Notes: a model not told the origin generated them from the letters alone. DNA of 64,000 nucleotides from Petrimonas sp. IBARAKI (GCA_002356435.2 AP018040.2:1736001-1800000), one strand, 5' to 3'; shown: positions 54,251 through 63,988, numbered from the stretch's first letter. Translations and numbers: made by a program.

Positions 54251-55463
54251 TATTTGTTTATTCTTCGATAACCAGCAGAGAGTATCCTTTGCTTTTAGGT
54301 ACGTTGATATGGACATAATCACCTTCAAGGGTATAAGACAGCCTCACCTTTTCGGGTGCCAGGTAGATGTTCTTGAAATTTCTATCATCGTGGCGAAGGG
54401 ATAGGGTTATGTTGTCAAGTTCAATGGGTTCTTCGATCATTTGCGTATTTCCCCTCATCTCGGGCAGATAAGAAAGCAAATGCACCATTCTTCTTTTGGG
54501 TTGTTCCGTGACAAAAACCCGGGAGAATGACGGTAAATTTTTTGTCTTTACTAACGGTTTGGCAAGAAACCGGTCGAGCACGTTGGAAAAGACTGTTCTT
54601 AACTCCACGGATGCCTTATCGTAATACCCGGAGAATATACGGTGGCTGAAATGGGCCACCTGCCCGTTAATTGTAAGCGCCGGCTTCTCCGTCACCCTGT
54701 CTGGCGGATTATAATAGAAAGCATATTCCCCATCCCAATCCCGGTTATGATATGGTTTTACAAGACGTGCCTCCGTTCTTGTTTTACCGGACGCTTCCAC
54801 TTCAATGCCGTTGGAGTATAAAGAGAGCGGCATGTCCGGCAACCCTTCATTACAATTTTCCCCTACGGTAAAATAAGCCGGATCAAACGGATTTTCTCCT
54901 AAAAATTTGATGCCCCATTCCTGTTCGAGCACAAAATGTCTCTTCTCCGGATCAAGGCCGGAAAACCCCGTTGAAATGACCGCCTTTCCTTCATTGACGT
55001 GTTTCTTCACGCGTCTTGCCGTTTCCTCGTCAAAGAGAATGTCGTCGGGAAAGATCAGCACCTTGTACTTGCTCCAGTCCGATGCCAGCGTCACCACATC
55101 GAACTGCTGCTTCAATTCGCTCAACATGCGCACCGCGCTTTTGAGTTGTCTGTCGCCCCGTATGTTTGCAATTTTCTTTGGATAGACGATGGCTATTTCA
55201 GTTATGTTCTTGGCGTTGTCGAACCAGGGTTCCATGGTCTGGAGTTCCCTGTATATTCTTTCCACCCTGTCAAGGACGGCATTCTCGAGATCCCCCCTGG
55301 GGTGAAAATGGCCTCCGATATTGGGACGCATCCCGTTGGCCAACCCGTAAAGCAACTCCGACTTGATGGCTTCCCCGGGACGTAATCCTCCAAAATCCCC
55401 CCAATCGTAAAACCGGCCCGTCATATTCAAAACCGGATAGTCGCCCAGCGTCCTTAAATAGTG
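54251..55463. repeat. 1213-bp near-identical tract, copy 2 (in GHL6 gene A)
   Basis: Partner of 47569-48781 (offset 6682, same orientation, two mismatches seen). The left edge lies at TATTTGTTTATT just past the stop codon. The right edge lies within the barrel coding region near the residues YLRTLGDYPVLN. No inverted repeats, target duplications or transposase flank either copy. Confidence 0.95.
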
Positions 55464-56210
55464 GGCCATTACAGGCATAAACTCGTATCCGCTATCCGAT
55501 GCCGGTAAAGACACCACATCGAAATAGGTATTTATTCCCAATAACTCTTCGTAACTCGGATAATTATTGGAAATAAGTAAATCGGGGTTTATTTTCATCG
55601 CTTCCTCCGCAATATCTTTTGCTAAACGTACTGCTGAAATTTCCGCAAAACGAGTGACCGAGCTTAAATCCGACCAATCCATATTTCTTTTCTTCATCTC
55701 TTGTACACAGACAGGACATACACAGGGATAATTGATTAAGCAGTCAATCATCAGCCCCCCAACGGGATATTGGTAAAGTACTTCTTTTATCATTTCAATC
55801 AGATGATCCCTATATCCCGAGTTGTAACACATGGTACGGACATGCGGCGTAAAACGTGGCTCACGCAACGACCTGCCATCGAAATACAAGGTTGTCCACT
55901 CCCGATGCTGCAATCCTTCCTCACTACTAATACCCGCATTAAAGTATGCTCCCAATGCAATCCCTTTTCGTTGACAAGCTTCTGACAATTTGCCGAAAAG
56001 ATCGTATTTTAAGGAAGGGTGTCTTGTCCCAATCCGGGTATTATAATATGCAAGCCCTTGATTACAACGAGCATGAAACACGAGATAATCAACTCCACAA
56101 GCTTTGATCCTGTCAGTAAATGCCTCTACATCGAAGTTTTCTCCCACATCGGGAATAGCCTTCATCGTATGATTATCATAGAATAAACAGTATTTAGGTT
56201 TATGTTTCAT
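54258..56210 (-). CDS. GHL6-type glycoside hydrolase-like protein, paralogue A (no signal peptide)
   Basis: This 650-residue paralogue of A' starts directly with MKHKPKYCLFYDNHTM. There is no signal peptide and no alternative ATG in frame back to the previous gene's stop at 56244, so it is predicted to be cytoplasmic whereas A' is exported. The barrel half (residues 1-250; DRIKACGVDYLVFHARCNQG, GLMIDCLINYPCVCPVC) is clearly homologous to A' but with frequent substitutions. From about residue 250 onward (LRTLGDYPVLNMTGRFYDWG) the two are identical. The Asp in LMIDC is the equivalent candidate catalytic residue. It lies between the 943-residue GH20-related gene and paralogue B. Confidence 0.8.
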   Translation of the reverse strand: MKHKPKYCLFYDNHTMKAIPDVGENFDVEAFTDRIKACGVDYLVFHARCNQGLAYYNTRIGTRHPSLKYDLFGKLSEACQRKGIALGAYFNAGISSEEGLQHREWTTLYFDGRSLREPRFTPHVRTMCYNSGYRDHLIEMIKEVLYQYPVGGLMIDCLINYPCVCPVCVQEMKKRNMDWSDLSSVTRFAEISAVRLAKDIAEEAMKINPDLLISNNYPSYEELLGINTYFDVVSLPASDSGYEFMPVMAHYLRTLGDYPVLNMTGRFYDWGDFGGLRPGEAIKSELLYGLANGMRPNIGGHFHPRGDLENAVLDRVERIYRELQTMEPWFDNAKNITEIAIVYPKKIANIRGDRQLKSAVRMLSELKQQFDVVTLASDWSKYKVLIFPDDILFDEETARRVKKHVNEGKAVISTGFSGLDPEKRHFVLEQEWGIKFLGENPFDPAYFTVGENCNEGLPDMPLSLYSNGIEVEASGKTRTEARLVKPYHNRDWDGEYAFYYNPPDRVTEKPALTINGQVAHFSHRIFSGYYDKASVELRTVFSNVLDRFLAKPLVKTKNLPSFSRVFVTEQPKRRMVHLLSYLPEMRGNTQMIEEPIELDNITLSLRHDDRNFKNIYLAPEKVRLSYTLEGDYVHINVPKSKGYSLLVIEE

Positions 56211-56243
56211 GCAATAAATCTTATGTTCAGTTATATGCCTATG

Positions 56244-59075
56244 TTATTTAAATAATACCCACCCCAGGTCCCTTGGATTGGCATTCCCTAACAATAAACG
56301 AGCGGGTAATGGTTTTTTGGGTATCCATACATTACTTCCATACTGCAAATTTATTCTTATAGGAGTATCTTGTCCAGCTTCATTTCCTATCTCAGAGAAA
56401 GGAATAGCAATAACAGTTAGTGTTTTGTTATCGATTTTTTTTGTTTGATATCCTGCATTGTTTTCTCCTATAGCGTAGTTGAAATATTTTACAGGCCATA
56501 ACCTCCGTGGTTCAATTTCAACTTGGATATTTCCTTCCGTTACTCCAATTTCATCTGAAATGATAAAGTATAAATTAGTTTCGTCGTAGGCGGAAGCCCA
56601 TCGTATTTTATTTCCTGTTTTCTCTTTATCAAACGATAACCAGTTTTTTATTTTTTGAGCAGTTTCATAAATATCACCACTGTTAGCAACACTGTTCATG
56701 GATAATCCCTCAGGCTTAGCTCCCGTATATTCAGGGAATAATTTCTCGTTGTTTGCTATCTTTTGCCTTACTGTAGGGAACTCATTAATCAAAACACTGT
56801 TAAGCTGTTCAATTCTCCATTTTAATTTTTCCGGATAGTATTTATACCCCTCTGCTTCAGAATGATACCCAAGTCTGGAATCCTTGAGGCATAGAGATAT
56901 CATCTCTTCAGACTGTTTGATCTCTTCATGCACTATATGCTCCATTTCTACCAGCATTTCCATTTTTTCTTTATTGAGAGTGGTGCGAAACATCTTTTCA
57001 CGCGTCAAATAAAACCGGAGAATATTATAACTGCTTTTTAGGTGTATTTGTATGGCTCTTGCCAAAACAAAATCAAGCATTCGATCATTATCGTATTGAT
57101 ATTTCTTCTCGATACCGTTTAATAGTTGTATTCCTTCTTCCCACTTATCAGCCATTTGTTTGCATAAGACGACAACCTCACCCAACGTGAGATTCCATCC
57201 TAAACATTCTCCAATCCGGTCACCACTTGGAGGCCACACTTTTACGTCCGCCTGAGAGCTTGAGCCCAGTAACCAGGTGGGAGAGAGATATTTGTCCTGA
57301 GGAATTAAATACAACGGCCAGACTATGCCGTCGTGCATCGGTCCGTAGTATTGAAATGTGTTTGTTAAAGGATAATTAGAATATGCTTCTCCGAACAATG
57401 TCCATGCTTCAATTATTATAGGAATATCTTCTTTCTTCCAATAGATTGATGCCAACGATTCCAAAAAATCTTTTACATCCGCATAAGAATTCACAGAGAG
57501 TAGACCTGCCCCTTTATTCATTAATCCCGGATAGCTTCCAAAATACCACGACAACATGGTGTGGGTAACACCTAATTGTTTCATTGAGTCGAATTTTCGA
57601 TAAAGCAATGTGGGTACGGGAATATAAGGTACCGTAGCCATTTCATGAGAATTACCCGTTTGTATTTTAGCCGATGTAGAAGTCCTTTTTTCTTTTGCCA
57701 CGGTTGCTATTTTTACAAATCGGTCACTCGGGCCGGGAGTAGATATCCAATAGTCACCTCCAACTAGAAGCTTATCAAATACCTTTTTGGTCACACCCGA
57801 CTCAAAATTGAATTGAAGGATTACGTTTGGAGGAGTATGGGAGGGTATATCATAAACCCAACTGCCTAAAGAAAAATCATCTCCTCCGATATAATTTTGA
57901 GGTTGTGGCATATATAGCCAGCTAATTAGTTCAGCCTCGGGGGAAACATCGTGCATCCCTTTTTCCATGGGGAGCAAAGATGCGTATAATATTTCCCAGG
58001 GTTTTTTATTTTTGCAGCGAGGACAATCTATTTTCCCTTCATAAGGTGACGTTGCCGGAACACTGCTTAGGCAGGTGGTTCCCCTTTCCCCATGCGAAAT
58101 ATTTATCATACCCCCTAAGTCAGGCACTTTTGTGAAAATTGTTTTAACCGTTTCGTACAAATAGTTGTATGCATCTTGACTACTGGGACAAAAAAACGAA
58201 CCGTTTGACCCACGAAAAACGGGGTATTTTTCAACATCAATTACATGCAGCCTGGGTTCGATACAGAATATATATGTTCTGATACCATAGCGCAAACAAG
58301 AATTGACTACGTTGCTCAATTTTTTCAATCTTTTTTCAGCATCTTTTCCTCCATCAATTGTGTAAGGAGAAGAGACCAAATCCTTGAACTCGACTGTCAA
58401 CCAAAGTCCGTTTACGCCTTCATGAGCTAATCTGTTCAGGTAATTATCGGGATAATAATTGACGGTATCCATCAATTCATCGCGCATCAGAGGAAGCCTT
58501 TTTATGGGGCCAAAGGCACAGCGAGAAATTCTTCTCCGTATATCCGGTGCTTTTTTAAGAGTCCCTATTTCCAAAAAAGGGCCTTTTGCTTTTAACATCT
58601 GGTCTTCCAAATAAAATATTCCTCGACGTATGCCTTCTGTATCTCCTGAACTTATTTTACAACGGAACGAATCCGTCTCTATAATAAATGATTCTTTATC
58701 TAGATCCGGCCTATGAACTGTTTCTATAACAAAACGGTTACAATTAACAGGAATATTTCCTGCTTTTAAGAATGTTTCCAAGTCGTCATACGCAGTAGCC
58801 AGCAAATCTTTTGAATCAGGAAAGTTTTTTTGAATGGCAACCCCTTTTTCTATGTTTATATAGTTACGGGCAGGAAGAGTGGTGCACCAATTGTGTTTGG
58901 TCCATAACGGAGATTTAAGGTCATCAATAAATTTCATGTACTCTTCTTTAGGCTGGGAAGGTACGGAGTCTGTCCAACTCCTCCGTAGGCCTGTATATTT
59001 TTGTATGCTTGCTAAATTATAACCGCAATGTACAAAAATCATCGAAAAGAATATAACTAAAAATCTAATTTTCAT
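56244..59075 (-). CDS. GH20-related glycoside hydrolase-like protein with CBM9-like C-terminus
   Basis: This 943-residue exported protein has a probable lipoprotein signal (IFVHC, Cys near residue 17). Residues about 95-185 look like the GH20-type accessory domain (GDTEGIRRGIFYLEDQML). A large barrel follows (NRLAHEGVNGLWLTVEFKDL, MINISHGERGTTCLSS, IDCPRCKNKKPWEILYASL, ELISWLYMPQ). A helical domain ends with DSRLGYHSEAEGYKYYPEKL. The last 150 residues (IRWASAYDETNLYFIISDE, IPFSEIGNEAGQDTPIRINL) resemble a CBM9-like carbohydrate-binding fold. It is the first enzyme gene after SusD and a distant paralogue of the Tat-exported protein at 45107-47482. The exact family is unknown. Confidence 0.7.
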   Translation of the reverse strand: MKIRFLVIFFSMIFVHCGYNLASIQKYTGLRRSWTDSVPSQPKEEYMKFIDDLKSPLWTKHNWCTTLPARNYINIEKGVAIQKNFPDSKDLLATAYDDLETFLKAGNIPVNCNRFVIETVHRPDLDKESFIIETDSFRCKISSGDTEGIRRGIFYLEDQMLKAKGPFLEIGTLKKAPDIRRRISRCAFGPIKRLPLMRDELMDTVNYYPDNYLNRLAHEGVNGLWLTVEFKDLVSSPYTIDGGKDAEKRLKKLSNVVNSCLRYGIRTYIFCIEPRLHVIDVEKYPVFRGSNGSFFCPSSQDAYNYLYETVKTIFTKVPDLGGMINISHGERGTTCLSSVPATSPYEGKIDCPRCKNKKPWEILYASLLPMEKGMHDVSPEAELISWLYMPQPQNYIGGDDFSLGSWVYDIPSHTPPNVILQFNFESGVTKKVFDKLLVGGDYWISTPGPSDRFVKIATVAKEKRTSTSAKIQTGNSHEMATVPYIPVPTLLYRKFDSMKQLGVTHTMLSWYFGSYPGLMNKGAGLLSVNSYADVKDFLESLASIYWKKEDIPIIIEAWTLFGEAYSNYPLTNTFQYYGPMHDGIVWPLYLIPQDKYLSPTWLLGSSSQADVKVWPPSGDRIGECLGWNLTLGEVVVLCKQMADKWEEGIQLLNGIEKKYQYDNDRMLDFVLARAIQIHLKSSYNILRFYLTREKMFRTTLNKEKMEMLVEMEHIVHEEIKQSEEMISLCLKDSRLGYHSEAEGYKYYPEKLKWRIEQLNSVLINEFPTVRQKIANNEKLFPEYTGAKPEGLSMNSVANSGDIYETAQKIKNWLSFDKEKTGNKIRWASAYDETNLYFIISDEIGVTEGNIQVEIEPRRLWPVKYFNYAIGENNAGYQTKKIDNKTLTVIAIPFSEIGNEAGQDTPIRINLQYGSNVWIPKKPLPARLLLGNANPRDLGWVLFK

Positions 59076-59088
59076 TTTTTTTATTTTT

Positions 59089-59226
59089 AACCAATGCCGT
59101 CCAATATATACACTACATAATTTGAAAGGATTGAATCATCGCATTACCGGGAGAAATAAACCTACAAGAAATGATATGGTTTAACCGATAATACAAAGTT
59201 ACAAATCATGTTGGACGGCATTGGTT
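59089..59226. repeat. 16-bp perfect inverted repeat between susD and the first hydrolase gene
   Basis: AACCAATGCCGTCCAA (59089-59104) and its exact complement (59211-59226) are separated by 106 bp. In the transcript they could form a long stem enclosing an AT-rich loop. It could be an mRNA-processing or attenuation element that sets a step in expression after susCD, or the remnant of a small non-autonomous element. Confidence 0.8.
59194..59201 (-). promoter_or_regulatory. Possible internal -7 box after susD
   Basis: TAACTTTG on the minus strand inside the inverted repeat, 118 nt before the start of the gene ending at 56244. No -33 partner is seen, so it is only a candidate internal promoter for the hydrolase genes. 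Confidence 0.4.
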
Positions 59227-59259
59227 TAATTTCTAACCAGATTTATCATAAATAAATAT

Positions 59260-60891
59260 CTAATATCCGGGATTCTGTTCCAATTCAGGATTAATATTTA
59301 TTTCATAGATCGGTATAGGCAACAGTGCGGATTCCGGTTTTACAGTTCCTGTCTTATTGATTGACTTCAGGTGACCGCGATATTTACCGGTTGTTTCAAC
59401 GGGATAAGCCGTGTAAGTTTCGGGAGTGTCTGTTAATTTCATCCCGTAAAACTGTTGATTCATAACTTCTGTATAAATACCCCATCTTCTTATATCCATA
59501 TATCTTATTGGGTTTTCTAAACAGAACTCTACTCTGCGCTCCCTTCTTACAATTTCTCTTAATTTATCGCGGTCAGTTTCTGTGACAGGAGGCATTTGTA
59601 CAGCCTCTCGTCCCCTAACTTCATTGATAGTCTGATCCAATAAATCTTGAGTTATGTTATCACCGCTTTCCAACTTAGATTCTAAATAACCCAGTAATAC
59701 TTCCGCATAGCGTATCAGTATAACGTCGTCTCCGGAGGATCCCCAATCACCTGCATAATCTTCTGTAACGTATTTCTTCCATCCGTAACCGGTGGCGCCT
59801 CTCAACGGAGTTCCTATCCCTTTATTGGTCAGACTGGGATGGGCTAAATATAATATGCCTCTGAACTCTGTGTATTCGGGTAGGAAAATACTGGCATATA
59901 GCCTCGGATCTCTGTTGTCGAACGGATGGGCCGCATCATACAGGGGGGACTCTTCTATAGGTAACCCGTCATTCATTAAAAAGGCATCCACTAATCCCTG
60001 AAGAACATTTGTTTCCTGATACCCCCCATAAAAGTCCGGATGCCAATTCCGCTGATTGTGGCTATTTCCGTAAAGTTGTGCTAAAATATTGGTTGCCAAT
60101 ATTATTTCCTTACTTGTCTCACCTTCCTCTTCAAATAATTCTTTATAACGAGGATCGATACTGTGGACATTCAAATCCATAATTTCCTTGTATGCCGTTG
60201 CAGCCTCAGCCCATCTTTCGTGAATCATTAATAATTTGGCCTTTACCGCCAGGGCGGCCGCTTTTAATATTCTACCCCGCTCGGTATCCGGCCTCGTGGC
60301 AGGTAAGTCTTTTGCAGCGGCGGTTAACTCATCAATACAGAACGTGGCAACCTCTTGCAACGAGCTGCGTTTTTGTGTATTCGCCTCTTCAATACTCAGA
60401 ACCTTAGTTACTAACGGAACGCCGCCGTATAAAGTTGACAAGTAAAAGTATTCATAAGCTCTGAGAAATCGCACCTCAGCAATAACTTCTGCTTTTTTGG
60501 CTTCATCCATCTGAACTTTTTCTATGTTTTCTAGAAAATAATTTGCTCTAAAAATTGTCACGTATGCTCTATTCCATATAGCCTGAACAACTTGAGAATC
60601 ACCGGGCTTAAAGTATCCGCTATATATGTTGTCAATGGATCCGTGTTTGTAGCCGGAATCATCCGTAGCGCTACTCATACAGAGAACTTCATTCGTATAT
60701 GCGTTGGTTCCAACGTTACCGGCTCTATATATACCGGCTAATGCCAACTGAACGTCATCTTGACTATTCCAGAAAGAAGAGGCCGATAAACTCTCCAGAG
60801 GTTGTTCATCCAACCAATCTGTTTCACATCCGCTTAACAGAGAAACCATCAGAATTCCTGCTATAACGTATATTTTTTTTATTAATTTCAT
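59260..60891 (-). CDS. susD: SusD/RagB-type nutrient-binding outer-membrane lipoprotein
   Basis: This 543-residue surface lipoprotein (LLSGC, Cys22) forms the lid over its SusC transporter and binds the oligosaccharide. The N-terminal ETDWLDEQPLESLSASSFW, the TPR-like helices (FLRAYEYFYLSTLYGGVPL) and the C-terminal RRVEFCLENPIRYMDIRRWG, with LLPIPIYEININPELEQNPGY at the end (cut at the usual NP-x-L-x-QNPGY motif), are diagnostic. It starts 20 bp after SusC. The ligand cannot be inferred. Confidence 0.95.
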   Translation of the reverse strand: MKLIKKIYVIAGILMVSLLSGCETDWLDEQPLESLSASSFWNSQDDVQLALAGIYRAGNVGTNAYTNEVLCMSSATDDSGYKHGSIDNIYSGYFKPGDSQVVQAIWNRAYVTIFRANYFLENIEKVQMDEAKKAEVIAEVRFLRAYEYFYLSTLYGGVPLVTKVLSIEEANTQKRSSLQEVATFCIDELTAAAKDLPATRPDTERGRILKAAALAVKAKLLMIHERWAEAATAYKEIMDLNVHSIDPRYKELFEEEGETSKEIILATNILAQLYGNSHNQRNWHPDFYGGYQETNVLQGLVDAFLMNDGLPIEESPLYDAAHPFDNRDPRLYASIFLPEYTEFRGILYLAHPSLTNKGIGTPLRGATGYGWKKYVTEDYAGDWGSSGDDVILIRYAEVLLGYLESKLESGDNITQDLLDQTINEVRGREAVQMPPVTETDRDKLREIVRRERRVEFCLENPIRYMDIRRWGIYTEVMNQQFYGMKLTDTPETYTAYPVETTGKYRGHLKSINKTGTVKPESALLPIPIYEININPELEQNPGY

Positions 60892-60910
60892 AGCCTTATT
60901 TTTTTAAAAT

Positions 60911-63900
60911 TTAAAAATCAATATTTACACCAACAGCATATAGTCTTGTCAGAGGATAAAATCTGTTGGATCCCCCTGTCGACATTTCAGGATCCCAATT
61001 TTTGTAATAATTCGTTAAAGTGAAAAGGTTCTCTCCTGTAATGTATATACGCAGTCTATTTAACGAAATTTTATTCACGATTTCCTTAGGCAGGCTGTAC
61101 CCAATTTGCACATTCTTTAACCGTAAAAAAGTAGCATTCCTGAACCAATAATCAACTGGGTTAGCCAGGTAAAAATCGGTTGAAGTGAGTATTAACTTCG
61201 GATATTTTGCGTTAGGATCCGGGTTTGCTTGAGTCCACCTGTTTTCAAATGCATCTCTTTGGATATTTCCATTATTGTCTAACGGGAAGAAATGATCTAT
61301 AGTAATCATTGCTTTTCTGCCACCTTCTCCCTGCAACAAAAAGTTGAAATCAAAATTTTTATACCCTCCGGTAAAAGTAAAACCATAAGTCGTAATGGGG
61401 AGGGGTTGTCCTATAATCGTTCTGTCATAAGAAGAATTCACAATCCCATCCGGCACTCCTTCCGGACCGCTTATATCCACATATTTAATTCCACCTGCAT
61501 TAGCTAGAAATTGGAAAGGTTGCGTTGGCGCACTCTGTACTTCCTGATCGTTTACAAAAAGGCCGCTGCTGGTATATCCATAAGCACTTCCAATCGGATA
61601 TCCGACGAATAATCCTCTGTTTATGTCTCGTTCTATGTTGGCTAGTTTAGTTACCTTGTTATGAACGACAGAGAATAAAGCCGAAATTCCATAATTGAAA
61701 TCGCCGATTGTATTATTATACGCAATATCGAAATCCCAACCCTTATTTTGTACTGTCCCGGCATTGGACGCAGAAGGAGATGCTCCCAGTATTCCTGATA
61801 CAGACACATTGTATAAAATATCCATAGTGTTTTTAATAAAGTAGTCCGCTGTAACGGATAGCTTATTGTCGATGAATGACATATCAAGACCAACGTCCGT
61901 AATACGGGTTGTTTCCCAGGTTATCCCCTTGTTGGCTATAGTGGTAACTGCTGCTCCTGCGGTATAAGTATTTCCAAAGGGATAATTATGACCTAGATAA
62001 ATCAGATCCTGGTAAGGGTAATCGCCGATCGATTGATTTCCGAGTTCTCCCCAGGAAGCTCTCAGCTTAAAATTGTTCATCCAGGGAACAGATTGTTTGA
62101 AGAATTGTTCTTCCGATATTCTCCACGCGGCAGAAAAAGAAGGAAATAACCCCCACCTGCTTTTACCGGGAAAACGGGATGATCCATCGTATCTGAAATT
62201 CACTTCCACCAGATATTTATCCATATATCCATAATTTAGTCTTCCGAAATAAGACGCCAGCCTGCTACGTGAAGCGCCGCCTCCTTCCTGGCCATTGGCA
62301 GTGGCCCCGACATTTATCTCGTATAGTTCATTGTTTGGAAATTGATCCCTGTAAGCCATTATGTATTTATAATAATAGGTTTGGCCGGAGATTCCACCCA
62401 AGAGGTGTATGTCGTGATTATTTATACTTTTTGTATATTCGGCGAATGTCTGCATGGTGAGAGCATTACTTTTTGACCACGTATTTCTCAAATAATTAGG
62501 GCTTACATTATAATCAGGAGTAACATTATATTTGGCACGAAACGTGATATTTTCCGAATTACCATACGTATATCCTACTTGTCCTGTCAATTTTAAATCT
62601 TTTGAAATGTTCCACCCCATTTCTGCATTACTGTAAAAGCTGTGTCCGTTGGCTTTAATAAAATTCTTGCTTTCCAGATCAGCCTCAGGGTGTATAGATT
62701 CATTCCTCCCATAGTATCCGTCGGGATAAACACCCAATATCGCATTTGAGTTTCTCATGGCTCCTCTTATAATACCTCCCATGGTGCCATCATAAGCCAT
62801 TGGCCTTTTATTGTTTGTAGCAAGTCCCGAAAGTTTTGCACTAAATGTTAAATTATCCCGTAGTTTGGTGTCCAAGTTCAATCGGAGGTTGTATTGATCT
62901 TCGGAGTTTTTCTTAATCAATCCCTGCTGATTAAAATATCCAGCTGAAACCAGATATTGCGTCCCTTGCGTCCCTCCACGCACACTTAAATCGTGTTTGT
63001 TCTCCATCCCACTTCCTGATCCGAATACATAATTCATGTGATCAAAATTCGGATAGTTAATAGGATCTGCTCCGGATTTGAATTTTTGAATTTGGTCTTC
63101 CGTATATAATGGATTCCCCCCAGAATTTACAGACGCTTCGTTCAAAGCAGTTGCATATTCCCATGAATTAACCATCTCTGGCAACATGGTGGGACTTCCT
63201 TTACCCAAATATGCATTGTAACTAACGACCGGCCTGCCGGTTACTCCTTTTTTTGTTTGTACAAGTATTACCCCGTTGGCGGCTTTAGAACCATAAATGG
63301 CGGCGGATGCGGCATCTTTAAGGATAGATACACTTTCAATATCACCGGGATTAACGGCATCTATAGAAGATTCAATACCATCTACAAGAACAAGAGGACT
63401 GTTTCCTGCGCCACTAAAAGTATTTTGTCCTCTAATCAATAAAGATGCGTTGTTTTCAGCTGGATTTCCGGAAGATTGTCTTACGGAAATACCACTCATT
63501 TTCCCCTGCAGCAGCAACGATGACTGTGTAACACTCCTTTTTTCCAGGTCTTTACTGGTGACACTTGCAACAGATCCTGTCAGGTTAACTTTTCTTCTGG
63601 TTCCATATCCAATGGCAACCACCTCTTCTAACCCAATACTTTCTTCTTTCATGGTAACATTGATGTTCGTTTGGTTACCCACTAAGATCTCCTGACTGCT
63701 CATTCCTACAAAGGAAAATACTAACGTTGCATTTTCCGGGACATTGTTCAGTACATAATTACCGTCAACATCCGTAACAATTCCCATATTGGTTCCTTTA
63801 ACCATCACGGAAACCCCGATCAAGGTTTCTCCATTCTCGTCAATAACCTTTCCAGTAATTCTTCTACCATCTTGTTGTGTCTCCCAATAGTCTGCTTTCT

Positions 63901-63988
63901 GAGTATCAGAGGCTGGTGCAGTTATTGTAAAGCCAATTAACAATAGAACCAAAAAAAACAATTTTTTTAAGTACAGTAAACTTTTCAT
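60911..63988 (-). CDS. susC: SusC/RagA-type TonB-dependent outer-membrane transporter
   Basis: This 1025-residue TonB-dependent importer has a signal peptide (about residues 1-27), a carboxypeptidase-regulatory-like domain (residues 42-115, ITGKVIDENGETLIGVSV), a plug (about 130-240, VVAIGYGTRRKVNLTGSV and SILKDAASAAIYGSKAANGVI) and a beta-barrel ending RLYAVGVNIDF with a terminal Phe. The domain set is complete. No extra N-terminal anti-sigma-interacting (STN) domain is seen, so control by an ECF sigma/anti-sigma pair is unlikely and the XylR-like regulator is the better candidate. It is first in the locus. Only 12 bp of upstream sequence remain, so the promoter is outside the window. Confidence 0.95.
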   Translation of the reverse strand: MKSLLYLKKLFFLVLLLIGFTITAPASDTQKADYWETQQDGRRITGKVIDENGETLIGVSVMVKGTNMGIVTDVDGNYVLNNVPENATLVFSFVGMSSQEILVGNQTNINVTMKEESIGLEEVVAIGYGTRRKVNLTGSVASVTSKDLEKRSVTQSSLLLQGKMSGISVRQSSGNPAENNASLLIRGQNTFSGAGNSPLVLVDGIESSIDAVNPGDIESVSILKDAASAAIYGSKAANGVILVQTKKGVTGRPVVSYNAYLGKGSPTMLPEMVNSWEYATALNEASVNSGGNPLYTEDQIQKFKSGADPINYPNFDHMNYVFGSGSGMENKHDLSVRGGTQGTQYLVSAGYFNQQGLIKKNSEDQYNLRLNLDTKLRDNLTFSAKLSGLATNNKRPMAYDGTMGGIIRGAMRNSNAILGVYPDGYYGRNESIHPEADLESKNFIKANGHSFYSNAEMGWNISKDLKLTGQVGYTYGNSENITFRAKYNVTPDYNVSPNYLRNTWSKSNALTMQTFAEYTKSINNHDIHLLGGISGQTYYYKYIMAYRDQFPNNELYEINVGATANGQEGGGASRSRLASYFGRLNYGYMDKYLVEVNFRYDGSSRFPGKSRWGLFPSFSAAWRISEEQFFKQSVPWMNNFKLRASWGELGNQSIGDYPYQDLIYLGHNYPFGNTYTAGAAVTTIANKGITWETTRITDVGLDMSFIDNKLSVTADYFIKNTMDILYNVSVSGILGASPSASNAGTVQNKGWDFDIAYNNTIGDFNYGISALFSVVHNKVTKLANIERDINRGLFVGYPIGSAYGYTSSGLFVNDQEVQSAPTQPFQFLANAGGIKYVDISGPEGVPDGIVNSSYDRTIIGQPLPITTYGFTFTGGYKNFDFNFLLQGEGGRKAMITIDHFFPLDNNGNIQRDAFENRWTQANPDPNAKYPKLILTSTDFYLANPVDYWFRNATFLRLKNVQIGYSLPKEIVNKISLNRLRIYITGENLFTLTNYYKNWDPEMSTGGSNRFYPLTRLYAVGVNIDF

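Noticed and set aside
47569-55463. Insertion sequence or transposon explaining the 1.2-kb repeat
   Set aside because: No transposase frame, terminal inverted repeats or target-site duplications flank either copy; the copies are gene parts in frame.
59089-59226. CRISPR or short tandem repeat array
   Set aside because: There are only two arms in inverted orientation and no repeat-spacer pattern; no array was seen anywhere in the window.
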